Shown here piece by piece: positions 23,260 to 32,028 of a DNA stretch of 64,000 nt. A program made the translations under genes and the position numbers. Position 1 is the stretch's first letter; the number at the start of each line of letters is the position of its first letter. Source of the stretch: Phycisphaerales bacterium (GTDB lineage: Bacteria; Planctomycetota; Phycisphaerae; Phycisphaerales; UBA1924); NCBI GenBank assembly GCA_029260295.1, contig JAJDDN010000006.1, forward strand, positions 186,001 through 250,000, in the 5' to 3' direction. The notes beneath the pieces are model-generated. The model was not told the DNA's origin. It was given only the letters and a program-made list of their open reading frames with translations, and made no database searches.

Positions 23260-23805
23260 ATGAGCAAGCCAGACACAATACCAACTGCGGCGCAAGTCGC
23301 AAAAATTCTGCTGCGATTCGCAGAAGAGGATGGTGTCCCTCTAACTAATCTGCACCTCCAGAAGCTTTTGTATTATGTGCAAGGTAAAGCCTTGGGGCGA
23401 GAGAATCGTAAGGCGTTCAGTGATGATATCGAGGCTTGGAAACTTGGGCCCGTCGTTCCAACAATTTACCATATGGTGAAGAATCCACAAAAAACTTCTA
23501 TCGACTCGGAAGTGTTCCATGATGTAGGAGAAATCGCTCCCATGCAGGAAAAATTCATCGCATGTGTATGGGAAGAACTTCGACATCTCTCCGCATGGGG
23601 ACTTGCAGGTCAAACTCACGAAGAATCCCCTTGGAAATCTGCGTGGGAACATCGGCTGACTGATAGGCACGGAACCGCTGAGATATCTGAGGACAGTCTT
23701 ATTGAATTCTTTAAGCCTGAGCCTCGAAAAATCAGCTTCCGAGGCCAACAGATAGAATTTGCTCCTCAAGAATGGCTAGACGAGGCCGATTGCTACGAGG
23801 CGTGA
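23260..23805 (+). CDS. Panacea-domain (SocA/DUF4065-like) antitoxin
   Basis: 181 residues with the Panacea-domain signature: an N-terminal helix AAQVAKILLRFAEED, then LTNLHLQKLLYYVQGKAL and AFSDDIEAWKLGPVVPTIYHMV. Known members act as antitoxins (for example SocA and PanA proteins) of many unrelated toxins. A good Shine-Dalgarno (AGAGGAAA) precedes the ATG, and a TATAAT hexamer lies at 23231-23236, without a clear -35 element. The gene has balanced base composition with no strand bias, unlike miaA and the K+ channel, suggesting horizontal gain. The 20-nt-distant downstream gene is the probable toxin. Confidence 0.82.
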   Translation: MSKPDTIPTAAQVAKILLRFAEEDGVPLTNLHLQKLLYYVQGKALGRENRKAFSDDIEAWKLGPVVPTIYHMVKNPQKTSIDSEVFHDVGEIAPMQEKFIACVWEELRHLSAWGLAGQTHEESPWKSAWEHRLTDRHGTAEISEDSLIEFFKPEPRKISFRGQQIEFAPQEWLDEADCYEA

Positions 23806-23824
23806 AATGACTATAATGGCTTAG

Positions 23825-24187
23825 ATGTGCCATATTCCTCACCCTGTCGTAGCTTCTATTATTTGGGTTCATATTTTTGATCCTAACAATGAAAATCCTA
23901 AAATTCGCCCTGCCGTCGTTCTTGAAGTCTACGAAGACGAAGAACGGTTTCTTTACTGTGGGATCTCAACAAGACTACCAGACCCTCTTACAGATCAGTA
24001 CTACATGATGGAGTCTACCCCAGTAGGACACCGCAGGTCTGGCCTAAAGCAGGAGTGTGCAGCCGTTTGCACTTGGGTTATTGAAGGCTCCTACGACATC
24101 ATCGTAGATCCCTCAGGCTATATGACTACTTATCATTTTGATGAGTTGTTAGGGCGTATAGATGCTCACAAACCACCCGCAACCTAG
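23825..24187 (+). CDS. Putative toxin partner, MazF/PemK-like
   Basis: 120 residues. The N-terminal part IIWVHIFDPNNENPKIRPAVVLEV has the form of the MazF/PemK SH3-like barrel start (GDIVWVDF...RPALVL), and the rest is compatible with a compact beta protein, but the usual catalytic Arg/Thr pattern is not obvious. Position, spacing (19 nt) and orientation behind a Panacea antitoxin match toxin-antitoxin gene order, though in many Panacea systems the order varies. If correct it would be an RNase or another translation inhibitor. Same unbiased base composition as the antitoxin gene. Confidence 0.6.
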   Translation: MCHIPHPVVASIIWVHIFDPNNENPKIRPAVVLEVYEDEERFLYCGISTRLPDPLTDQYYMMESTPVGHRRSGLKQECAAVCTWVIEGSYDIIVDPSGYMTTYHFDELLGRIDAHKPPAT

Positions 24188-24238
24188 TTCTATCGCACCA
24201 GTCCACGGGGTGGTTGGATAGACGTATAATTGTCGGAT

Positions 24239-24379
24239 ATGGAACCCAGAGATGTACTCTTTGATATTATGGGTTCTACTTGGCGGCGGGCTCGGTTTTC
24301 TGTTCATCGGGAGATGATTGTGGTTGCGATTAAGAATGATCATGTGAGTGGGCGACCGAAACCCGAGAGCCGCTTATGA
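24239..24379 (+). CDS. Small 46-residue ORF coupled to K+ channel gene
   Basis: An ATG-initiated frame of 46 residues (starts MEPRDVLFDIMGSTWRRARF, ends PKPESRL). Its TGA overlaps the ATG of the channel gene (ATGA, 24376-24379), so translation would be coupled. A TATAAT at 24225-24230 is only 9 nt before its start, which would give an almost leaderless mRNA; no -35 is evident. No homology recognised. It may be a leader peptide or small regulator; it could also be chance. Confidence 0.4.
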   Translation: MEPRDVLFDIMGSTWRRARFSVHREMIVVAIKNDHVSGRPKPESRL

Positions 24380-26067
24380 AAACTGTTTCTGTTCAGATTG
24401 CTTCGGTGCTTCAGCACCGGAATGCCAAGCGGAATATTGGCGCGTTGGTGCGTTTGTTTGTTGTGCTTACGGCGTTGATCTGCATCTATAGCGTTTTGTT
24501 CCATCTGATCATGATGCGTGAGGGGCAGGATCACAGTTGGCTTACGGGGTTCTACTGGACGCTTACGGTGATGTCCACGCTTGGGTTTGGGGACATTACC
24601 TTTCACAGTGATCTTGGGCGTGTGTTTTCGATCTTTGTGTTGCTTACTGGTGTGGTCTTTTTGCTGATCTTGCTGCCGTTTACGGTGATTCAGTTTTTTT
24701 ATGTGCCTTGGGTTGAGGCGCAGGCGGCGGCGCGGACGCCGAGGGAGCTTCCTGAGAATACGCGGGGGCATGTGATTCTGACGAATAACGATCCGGTGTC
24801 GTTGTCGTTTATTAAGAAGCTTGAGAAGTTTAACTACGAATATGTTTTGCTTGTGCCTGAGATTGAGGAGGCGATGCGGCTTCATGATTTGGGGTTCAAT
24901 ATTGTTCTTGGGAACTTTGACGATCCCGAGACATTTAAGCGGGTTCGGGCGGACCAGGCGGCGTTGATTGTTTCGGCACAGAATGATTTTGTGAACACGA
25001 ACATCACCTTTACCGTTCGGCAGGTTGCTCCTGAAGTGCCTTTGGCTGCGTCTGCGGATAAGACTACTTCGCTTGAGGTGCTCAAACGCGCTGGTGCGAC
25101 CGAGGTTCTGAATCTATCGGAGATGATGGGCAAGGCTCTTGCGCGGTGCATGGTCGGGGGGAATGCGTTTACGCATGTTGTCGGGTCGGTTGATGAGTTG
25201 TTGATTGCTGAGGCGAATGCGAGCCGTACGCCGCTGGTGGGCAAGACGCTTCGGGAGAATAACCTGAGCGAGCTTGGCGTGAGTGTGATTGGTGTTTGGG
25301 ATCGCGGGGACTTCCAGAACGCTACGCCTGACACGGTTGTTGGGGAGCACACGATCATGTTGCTGGCGGGGTCTGCCGAGCAGTTCCTGCAGTATGACGA
25401 GCACTTTGCGATTTATAACAACTCGGTGAATCCGGTGGTTATTCTGGGCGGGGGGCGGGTTGGGCGGGCGACTGCCAAGGCGCTCGAAGCACGCGGGGTT
25501 GATTACCGGGTCGTCGAACACGATATCGAGAATGTGCACGATACCGAGCGGACCATTGTTGGGGATGCGGCCGATCCTCGGGTGCTTCGGGAGGCGGGCC
25601 TTGATGATGCGCCGGCGGTGATTATCACGACGCATGACGACAACCTGAACACATACGCGGCGATTTACTGCCGGTCTGTGCGTCCTGATGTGCTGGTGAT
25701 TTGCCGATCGACGCTTGAACGGAACGCGGAGACTTTGCACCGTGCGGGGGCGGACTTTGTGTTCAGCTATGCATCGATGGGGGCTACGAGTTTGCTGAAT
25801 CTCATCAAAGGGCGGCGCATTATTTCGATTGCTGAGGGTCTTGATGTGTTTCGGTTGGGGGTTCCGAAATCTTTGGAAGGGAAGACGATTGTTGAATCTG
25901 GAGTTCGGCAACAGACGGGGTGCACGATTGTGGCGGTCCGCGATGCCGATGCTGGGCTCATGATCAACCCGCCGGCGCATATGGTCTTGGAAGCTTCCCA
26001 TGAGATGGTGCTGGTGGGGAGCATGAAATCTGAGAGTGATTTCTTGAAACACTACTCTGAGGGATGA
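24376..26067 (+). CDS. Potassium channel with two TrkA-type (RCK) modules
   Basis: 563 residues. Two transmembrane helices (about 27-49 and 83-108) surround a pore loop with selectivity filter TLGFGD (near residue 73-78). The cytoplasmic part carries two RCK modules: a first TrkA-N domain (about 125-240, GHVILTNNDPVSLSFIKKLE) with TrkA-C (about 285-340), and a second TrkA-N with the full nucleotide motif GGGRVGRATAKALE (about 358-371) and a further TrkA-C. In the first the GxGxxG motif is degenerate. Function: K+ passage gated by nucleotide or ion binding. Opens in an ATGA overlap with the 46-residue ORF. Confidence 0.9.
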   Translation: MKTVSVQIASVLQHRNAKRNIGALVRLFVVLTALICIYSVLFHLIMMREGQDHSWLTGFYWTLTVMSTLGFGDITFHSDLGRVFSIFVLLTGVVFLLILLPFTVIQFFYVPWVEAQAAARTPRELPENTRGHVILTNNDPVSLSFIKKLEKFNYEYVLLVPEIEEAMRLHDLGFNIVLGNFDDPETFKRVRADQAALIVSAQNDFVNTNITFTVRQVAPEVPLAASADKTTSLEVLKRAGATEVLNLSEMMGKALARCMVGGNAFTHVVGSVDELLIAEANASRTPLVGKTLRENNLSELGVSVIGVWDRGDFQNATPDTVVGEHTIMLLAGSAEQFLQYDEHFAIYNNSVNPVVILGGGRVGRATAKALEARGVDYRVVEHDIENVHDTERTIVGDAADPRVLREAGLDDAPAVIITTHDDNLNTYAAIYCRSVRPDVLVICRSTLERNAETLHRAGADFVFSYASMGATSLLNLIKGRRIISIAEGLDVFRLGVPKSLEGKTIVESGVRQQTGCTIVAVRDADAGLMINPPAHMVLEASHEMVLVGSMKSESDFLKHYSEG

Positions 26068-26070
26068 TTG

Positions 26071-26104
26071 TGGGGTTGCCGAAGACGACACTTTTATGGC
26101 ACCC
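26071..26104 (-). repeat. Degenerate family A repeat A15
   Basis: Minus strand: GGGTGCC, then GTCGTCTTCGGC; the outer stem no longer pairs. Directly after the channel gene stop. Confidence 0.5.
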
Positions 26105-26127
26105 GAAAGCTGCTTTGCTGGGGCATT

Positions 26128-26955
26128 TTATATAAACAAGATCCCGGCGAAAATTAGGATTGCTGAGATGATTCGGCTCTTGCGGACGGGTTCGCTTAGG
26201 AAGATGATTGCGATTGCGCTTGCGAAGAGGACGGAGGTTTCTCTTAGTGCTGATACATAGGGGATGGGTGCTTGGGTCATGGCCCAGAGCACTATGGCGT
26301 AGGCGGAGAAGGACATGAGGCCGCCGATGAAGCCGTGCTTCCATTTCTTTTTGATGTGCGTAATGCATTGCTCGCGGCCGCGCCGGTGGAGCACGACTCC
26401 GATGTAGATTATGGATTGGAAGAGTGTGAACCATACGAAGAAGCTGGTGCTGTTGCCGCTGAGGCGGGCACCTAGGGCGTCGACGACGGTGTATGCGGCG
26501 ATCATGACTGCTGTTGCCAGCGCGAAGAGGATGAGTTTGTTTGACTGGCGTTTGTTGCCTGCTTCGAGTGCTAGGACTCCTGCTCCGATGAGAAGCACGC
26601 CGAGCACGCCGGTGAAACTCAACGGTTCGTTGATGATTAGCACGCTGACCAGGGTCACGATGAGGGGGGGGAGGCCTCGGACGATTGGGTAGACGGCACC
26701 AAAGTCGCCCATGGAGTAGCTCTTTGAGAGCAAGAGGAAGTAGGACACATGGATGAAGATTGTGACCAATGCGTAGGGCCAGCTGCTGCTGTCTGGGAGG
26801 GGGAGGATTGGGATCAGCGCTAGGCAGATTATGATCCATGCGGCTGAGATGAGCATGCTTTCTAGGAGGGGGTCTTTTCCGCTTTTGATGAGGGCGTTCC
26901 AGGTTGCGTGGAACAGGGCCGCGATAAGGACGATGGCGATGACGCTTATTGGCAT
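26128..26955 (-). CDS. EamA/DMT family transporter
   Basis: 275 residues with about ten transmembrane segments in two similar halves, the drug/metabolite transporter (EamA, 10-TMS) layout. FHATWNALIKSGKDP at the start and INEPLSFTGVLGVLLIGAGVL at the end of the first half, with AIIFLSEPVRKSRIISAILIFAGI at the end of the second, are the typical duplicated signatures. Substrate not determinable. Its start overlaps the end of the phosphodiesterase gene by 10 nt, so they are co-transcribed. Confidence 0.88.
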   Translation of the reverse strand: MPISVIAIVLIAALFHATWNALIKSGKDPLLESMLISAAWIIICLALIPILPLPDSSSWPYALVTIFIHVSYFLLLSKSYSMGDFGAVYPIVRGLPPLIVTLVSVLIINEPLSFTGVLGVLLIGAGVLALEAGNKRQSNKLILFALATAVMIAAYTVVDALGARLSGNSTSFFVWFTLFQSIIYIGVVLHRRGREQCITHIKKKWKHGFIGGLMSFSAYAIVLWAMTQAPIPYVSALRETSVLFASAIAIIFLSEPVRKSRIISAILIFAGILFI

Positions 26956-27749
26956 GCGTGGCTACCGGCGGAGGCGGGGTTTGGTATCCAGTGGACTTCT
27001 GTGTTGAATGTGCCGTCGGGGGCGAGGTCTAGGATTCTGTAGCCGTGGCGGGATGGGTCGAGGGTGTGTGATGCGTTGAAATCTATGAGGTCTTTGCAGG
27101 TTGTGGCGGGTTGGTGTACACACTGGATGCTTGTGGCGGGTGTGGTCATTACTTCGATGTCTTTGTAGCGGGCTGCGCATTGGGTATGGGCGTGGCCTGC
27201 GATGACTGCTCGGACATTTGGCCATGACGATAGTTCTTCGAGGAACTCGCTGGCGCCGACGAGTTGGCAGTTGAATGATGGGCAGGGGGTGATTGGGGTG
27301 TGGTGGAGTGCTACGAGGATATTGCGGGATTCGGATTGTTCGAGTGCATTTTTGAGGAGTGATTGTTGCTGAGTGGAGAGTTGGCCGTAGCCTTGGCCTT
27401 CTACTTGTGAATCGAGGAAGATCAGTCGCCAGCTTTCTTGGTCGTGGACATCTGTGAAGTGGATATTTTCTCCGCAGAGATCTTTGGTGATGTGCTCTGG
27501 TGAGTCGTGGTTTCCCGGCAGTACGAATACTGGGAGGCCTGTTGATTGCAAGAGCTTACCAACGCGTATGTATGACGCAGAGTCACCGTGCTCGACAAGA
27601 TCGCCGGTTGCGATGATCAGGTCTGGGGCGGCGGCGAGCCCGTGTTCGAGAACGCGCTTTAGGGAGGCCAATGGGTTGATGCCACAGAAATCGCCCTCTT
27701 GATCTGGGACGATATGAAAGTCTGTGATTTGTAGTATTCTTATGCTCAT
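26946..27749 (-). CDS. CpdA-like metallophosphoesterase
   Basis: 267 residues of the calcineurin-like phosphoesterase superfamily. Metal-binding motifs in order: DFH (ITDFHIVPD), GDLVEHG, GNHD, HHTP and GHAH. The combination and length resemble 3',5'-cyclic-nucleotide phosphodiesterase CpdA, but other phosphodiesters are possible. First gene of a two-gene unit with the EamA transporter. Confidence 0.88.
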   Translation of the reverse strand: MSIRILQITDFHIVPDQEGDFCGINPLASLKRVLEHGLAAAPDLIIATGDLVEHGDSASYIRVGKLLQSTGLPVFVLPGNHDSPEHITKDLCGENIHFTDVHDQESWRLIFLDSQVEGQGYGQLSTQQQSLLKNALEQSESRNILVALHHTPITPCPSFNCQLVGASEFLEELSSWPNVRAVIAGHAHTQCAARYKDIEVMTTPATSIQCVHQPATTCKDLIDFNASHTLDPSRHGYRILDLAPDGTFNTEVHWIPNPASAGSHACQ

Positions 27750-27896
27750 TGAGAGGCTCCCCGGCTAACTGACCATACCCGCCTCTGTACGATTATCTAT
27801 TCTAGACGAATAAGTTGAATGCGCGTCGGGAACCGTTTCATCTTTTTTGCCACAAGATTTTATCTTTGAGGCGTGCAAGTGAGGCGGCTGTCATGT

Positions 27897-27919
27897 AAAA
27901 AGGGAGCCCGGGGGCTCCC
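27897..27919 (-). terminator. Rho-independent terminator of the subtilase gene
   Basis: Minus strand: GGGAGCCC-CC-GGGCTCCC (plus coordinates 27902-27919) followed by a T run (A run at 27897-27901 on plus). It lies 29 nt after the protease stop. Confidence 0.85.
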
Positions 27920-27948
27920 TTGGTGTTGATCAATATTGGGCGAGAAGA

Positions 27949-29946
27949 TTATGGACGGTTTGGGTTTCCGCCGCCATTGCCGCCACCGTTGCCTCCGCCA
28001 CCACCGCCGCCGCCGCCTGCTTCGGTGACAACGACTTCGACCCATGCGCTCCACGCGCTGTTTCCAGCGGCGTTGAATGCGCGGACGCGGTAACGGAAGG
28101 TGCCTGTGCCTGACCCATCGGTGATCTGGGTTACATTGGCGCCGGTTGTTGCGACGGTGGCTAAGCCGCGCCATGTTCCGTTGCGTTTGGCTTTTTCGCG
28201 TTGGACTTGGTAGCCGTCTTCATCGTTGGCGTTGTCGTTCCAGCTTACGGTTGCTGAGCCATCGGTGTTGTCCGAAGCTCCGATGCCGTTTGGTGCTGCT
28301 GGGGTGGTTGCGTTGGACTCGACGGTGATGCTTACCGTGTCGCTTCCGGAGAGTCCGCCTGAGTCATCGACGCTTGCGGTGATGGTGTGGTTTCCGACGC
28401 TGAGTGATGAGGTTGAGAAGGAGGCACCGGTGCCGATTTGGCCGTCGCGGTTTGAAGTCCATACGAGTGATGCACTGATGTTGCCGTCTTCGTTATCACT
28501 TGCGGTGCCTGAGAAGTTGACAGTGTCGCCTTGGGTGACGGTTGAGCCGTTGGATGGCGAACCGATGGTTGCGGTTGGCGCTGTGTTGACCGGACCCCCG
28601 CCGCCACCGCCGAGTGCGGCATCGAGGTTGAGTACGCCGCCGGTTGTTGTGACGCCGTTCATTGAGTTGGTTGGACGCGCGTTGGAAAGGATGCTGTCGC
28701 GGAGCTGGGCGTAGCTCCAGCCTGGGTTATGAGCGAGCAGGATTGCTGCGGCACCGGCGACATGGGGGGCGGCCATTGAGGTGCCTGAGTTCCAGACATA
28801 TCCGTCGCCGGTGTAGGTACTGGCGATGTCAACTCCGGGGGCACCGATGTCTACCGAGTTGCTTCCGTAGTTGGAGAAGCTGGCCATGCCGTCGCGGTTG
28901 TCTGATGCGGCGACCGAGATGATGCTGTCGTTGTTGTAGGAGCTTGGGTAGTGTGGGGAGTTGTCGGTGTTTACGCCGTCGTTGCCGGATGCGGCGACGA
29001 AGAGGTGATCCGCTGCTGCGGCGTTGGTGATCGCGTCACGCATTGCTGTCGAGAAACCGCCGCCGCCCCAGCTGTTGTTGGAGATACGGGCACCGTTATC
29101 GACCGCGTAGTTGAGTGCTGCGATGGCGTCGGAGGTTGAGCCGCCGAATGGGCCGATGAATCGGAGTGGCATGATTTGGACATCCCAGGCGACGCCTGCG
29201 ACACCGATGCCGTTGTTGCCTTCGGCGCCGACGGTGCCTGCGGTGTGTGTGCCGTGGCCGTCGGAGTCATCTGGGTTGTTGTCGTTGTTGTAGAAGTCCC
29301 AGCCACGGATATCGTCGATGTAACCGTTGTTGTCGTCATCGATTCCGTTGCCTGCGATTTCGCCGCTGTTGGACCAGATGTTGTCATCGAGGTCTGGGTG
29401 ATCCCACTGGGTTCCGCTGTCGATGACTGCGACGATGACGCCTGCAGCGTTTGTGCGGGTGTCCCATGCTTCGAAGCCGTCGATGTCGGCGTCTGTGACA
29501 CCGAGTGTGCCTCGGATGTCTTGACCGGTGTTGTTGACACCCCACTGGAGCGAAATGAACTCATCGTTTGGTTGGGCAACTGCGTGGAGGACATAGTTTG
29601 GCTCGGCGTACTCAACGAAGGGGAGTGCCTGGAGCATTGCGATGGCACGATCGACTGGCATGCTGACTTCGAGATGTTCGAGTCGGTCTACGCCTTTAAA
29701 TGTTCGGATGAGTTGCCCTTGAACGAGTGCCTTGGCGGCGTTGTTGATTGCTGCATCTTTGGTCGTGAAGCGAACGAGAATTTGATTCGGAATCTGATTG
29801 ATTGTTGGGTCTTGCTCGAGTGCCAGTCTGCCTTTGGTCAGGGCTTCGGCAGCGGCTTGGGTTGAGCCCGCTTCTGGGGCTGCGGCGGCTATACCAGAAC
29901 TAAGCACGAGTGAACATGCTCCCAATAGGAAATGCTTTGGCTTCAT
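27949..29946 (-). CDS. Secreted subtilisin-like serine protease (S8) with Ig-like and FN3 domains
   Basis: 665 residues from the ATG at 29946, preceded by GGAAAG. Signal peptide (1-23), I9-like propeptide (about 50-122, NQILVRFTTKD...VEYAEPNYVLH), then the S8 catalytic domain with Asp176 (VIDSGTQWDHPDL), His231 (GHGTHTAGT), oxyanion Asn near 322 (ASGND) and Ser390 (NSGTSMAAPHVAGAA). C-terminal part: a PKD/Ig-like domain (about 460-550), a fibronectin type III domain (about 560-640) and a glycine-rich tail ending NPNRP. Probably autoprocessed and surface- or medium-located. The Ca-site-like DDDNNGYIDD insert (about 203-212) is typical of several S8 subgroups. Confidence 0.95.
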   Translation of the reverse strand: MKPKHFLLGACSLVLSSGIAAAAPEAGSTQAAAEALTKGRLALEQDPTINQIPNQILVRFTTKDAAINNAAKALVQGQLIRTFKGVDRLEHLEVSMPVDRAIAMLQALPFVEYAEPNYVLHAVAQPNDEFISLQWGVNNTGQDIRGTLGVTDADIDGFEAWDTRTNAAGVIVAVIDSGTQWDHPDLDDNIWSNSGEIAGNGIDDDNNGYIDDIRGWDFYNNDNNPDDSDGHGTHTAGTVGAEGNNGIGVAGVAWDVQIMPLRFIGPFGGSTSDAIAALNYAVDNGARISNNSWGGGGFSTAMRDAITNAAAADHLFVAASGNDGVNTDNSPHYPSSYNNDSIISVAASDNRDGMASFSNYGSNSVDIGAPGVDIASTYTGDGYVWNSGTSMAAPHVAGAAAILLAHNPGWSYAQLRDSILSNARPTNSMNGVTTTGGVLNLDAALGGGGGGPVNTAPTATIGSPSNGSTVTQGDTVNFSGTASDNEDGNISASLVWTSNRDGQIGTGASFSTSSLSVGNHTITASVDDSGGLSGSDTVSITVESNATTPAAPNGIGASDNTDGSATVSWNDNANDEDGYQVQREKAKRNGTWRGLATVATTGANVTQITDGSGTGTFRYRVRAFNAAGNSAWSAWVEVVVTEAGGGGGGGGGNGGGNGGGNPNRP

Positions 29947-30028
29947 TTTTTCTTTCCGAACCAGTGCCTTCGAACACACGGCGTAGATTCATTTTTTGAT
30001 TTGAATGCAGATGCATCGTTGTGAGACC

Positions 30029-30046
30029 ATGGCCGGAACCGGCCAT
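30029..30046. promoter_or_regulatory. Palindrome in the protease / antiporter divergent region
   Basis: ATGGCCGG (30029-30036), 2 nt, CCGGCCAT (30039-30046): perfect 8-bp arms. It lies 83 nt upstream of the protease start and 172 nt upstream of the antiporter start, so it could be an operator or mRNA hairpin. No cognate regulator is known. Confidence 0.4.
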
Positions 30047-30217
30047 ATGAGAAGTTTGCAGTCTACCAAAGATGCCGTTCTGATGCAATAGTGATTCTGG
30101 GAATGTCCAGCGAATCAAAGGAGCCGTTTGAATGGTGTTGGTTGGTGCAATGGGGTTTATACTGGTACGATGTGTCGTATGGTTGTTTACGGGCTGATGA
30201 TGGCCTAGAAGGTTGTT

Positions 30218-31894
30218 ATGGAACTCTGGGATGTATTGTTTGATATTTTAGTTTTGCTTGGCGGCGCGCTTGTGCTGGGGGTTTTGTGCGAGCGGCTTAA
30301 GCAGAGTCCGATTTTGGGGTATCTGGCGGCGGGGACATTGCTTGGGCCCAATGCGTTGCAGGTTGTGTCGAGTGCTGATGAGGTTTCTCAGCTTGCCGAG
30401 CTTGGGGTGGCATTGCTTCTGTTTACGATTGGGCTTGAGTTCTCTTGGCCGAGGTTGAAACGGCTTGGGGCCGCTGCGCTTGGGGGGGGGACGGGGCAGG
30501 TGCTTATTACGATGGGGATTGGGGCGGGGTGTGCTCTTGGGTTTGGGGTTTCTTGGAAGACGGCGGTGGCGATTGGAGCGATTGTCGCGCTGAGTAGCAC
30601 GGCGGTGGTTTTGCGGCTGCTGATCTCGCGGGCGGAGATTGAGAGTGCCCACGGACGGCATGCGCTTGGGATTTTGTTGATGCAGGATGTTGCGGTGGTG
30701 CCTTTGGTGCTGTTGGTGACGGTGCTTGGGGGAGAAGGGTCGGCGCAGCAGGTGGGGACGGATGTGCTTTTTGCGATCGCTGGGGCGTTGGTGCTTGTGG
30801 CGGTGCTGTATGTGCTGCTTAATAAAGTAGCTCCGAGGGTGATGGGGCTTGGGGTGCTGCAGAAGAACCGGGATTTGCCGATTTTGCTTGCGATTGTGAT
30901 CGGGCTTGGGTCTGCGTGGGGTTCGCACAAGCTTGGGTTGTCTCCTGCGCTTGGTGCGTTTGTGGCGGGGATGATTTTGGCGGAGTCGCCTTTTGCGACG
31001 CAGATCCGGGCGGATATTGGATCGATCCGGACGCTGCTTGTGACCTTGTTCTTTAGTTCGATCGGGATGCTTGGTGACCCGGCTTGGTTTGCTTTGCATC
31101 TGCCTGAAGTGCTTGGACTCGTTGCGGCGATTGTTGTGGGCAAGAGTGTTGTGATCTGGGTTGTGCTTCGGGTGTTTGGGCTGACGCATCGGAACGCATT
31201 GGCGGCGGGGATTTGTCTTGGGCAGGTCGGGGAGTTTTCGTTTGTGCTTGCGGCCGTTGCGCGAGGGACTGTGATCAGTGAAGAGGTGTTTACGCTGATT
31301 ATATCGACGACGATTGTGACGCTGTTCTTGACGCCATACTTGGTGGCCAAGGGGCCGATGGTTGCGGGGGTTGTTGTTGGTGTGTTTGAGCGGCTTGGGG
31401 TGCTTAAACCGAGTTTGGTTCGGGGGGATGATGATTTGAGTTTGTCGTCGGGGAGTTTGATTGTGATCGGGTTTGGGCCTGCGGGGGAGGCGATCGGGAC
31501 GACGCTGGAGGGGTATGGGGATCGGGTGTCGGTGATTGATTTGAATCCGGTGAGTGTGCGGCGGGCGCAGCGGCTTGGGTTTACGGGGCATATTGGTGAT
31601 GCGGCGCAGCCTGAGGTGCTTGAGCATGCGGGGATTGGGCACGCGAGCGCGGTGGTGGTGACGATTCCTGATCCTGGGGCGGCGCGTGGGATTGTTGAGC
31701 TTGTGAAGTCGATGACGCCCGATGTGCACATCATCGTGCGGGCGCGGTACCACCGGTACTTTGCGGATCTGCAGGCGGCGGGGGCCGATGAGGTTGTGGA
31801 TGAGGAGCGGATTGTGGGGGCGATTCTGGCGGCGCGGATGCGGGGTCAGTTGCGGAAGGATGAGCCTCGGGAAGAGGATTCTTTGGTGGATTGA
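30218..31894 (+). CDS. Kef-type K+/H+ (CPA2) antiporter with TrkA-N domain
   Basis: 558 residues. The first about 400 form a CPA2-family Na+/K+:H+ exchanger membrane domain with about 12 helices (LLFTIGLEFS, GILLMQDVAVVPL and GLSPALGAFVAGMILAESPF are diagnostic). After a linker, a TrkA-N domain follows (about 405-525, LIVIGFGPAGEAIG), ending in a polar tail. This is the layout of KefB/KefC/YbaL proteins, although the KefC regulatory residues and a KefF/KefG partner gene are absent. Probable role: K+ efflux or pH/osmotic regulation. With the channel at 24376 this gives two K+ systems sharing the TrkA-N module. Confidence 0.92.
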   Translation: MELWDVLFDILVLLGGALVLGVLCERLKQSPILGYLAAGTLLGPNALQVVSSADEVSQLAELGVALLLFTIGLEFSWPRLKRLGAAALGGGTGQVLITMGIGAGCALGFGVSWKTAVAIGAIVALSSTAVVLRLLISRAEIESAHGRHALGILLMQDVAVVPLVLLVTVLGGEGSAQQVGTDVLFAIAGALVLVAVLYVLLNKVAPRVMGLGVLQKNRDLPILLAIVIGLGSAWGSHKLGLSPALGAFVAGMILAESPFATQIRADIGSIRTLLVTLFFSSIGMLGDPAWFALHLPEVLGLVAAIVVGKSVVIWVVLRVFGLTHRNALAAGICLGQVGEFSFVLAAVARGTVISEEVFTLIISTTIVTLFLTPYLVAKGPMVAGVVVGVFERLGVLKPSLVRGDDDLSLSSGSLIVIGFGPAGEAIGTTLEGYGDRVSVIDLNPVSVRRAQRLGFTGHIGDAAQPEVLEHAGIGHASAVVVTIPDPGAARGIVELVKSMTPDVHIIVRARYHRYFADLQAAGADEVVDEERIVGAILAARMRGQLRKDEPREEDSLVD

Positions 31895-31931
31895 AGATCG
31901 TGCTTCGCCGAAGACGGCCGAAGCACGGCAC
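31893..31931 (-). repeat. Family A palindromic repeat A16
   Basis: Plus-strand reading: GAAGAT, CGTGCTTCG, CCGAAGACGGC, CGAAGCACG, GCACC. Stem module as in A3. It overlaps the antiporter stop codon by 2 nt. Confidence 0.75.
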
Positions 31932-31949
31932 CGGGCGCCATAGTGAAGA

Positions 31950-31991
31950 GATAAGCCACTACTGCGCCGCAGACGGCGAGTAGTGGCACCC
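31950..31991 (-). repeat. Family A palindromic repeat A17
   Basis: Plus-strand reading: stem ACTACT (31958-31963), CGCCG-CAGA-CGGCG, AGTAGT, GGCACCC. Stem module as in A5, A7, A12 and A21; the GAAGAC end is altered to AGATAAG. Confidence 0.8.
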
Positions 31992-32028
31992 GGATTTTGT
32001 GATGGGTATGATCTTTAACTTTTGGGGG

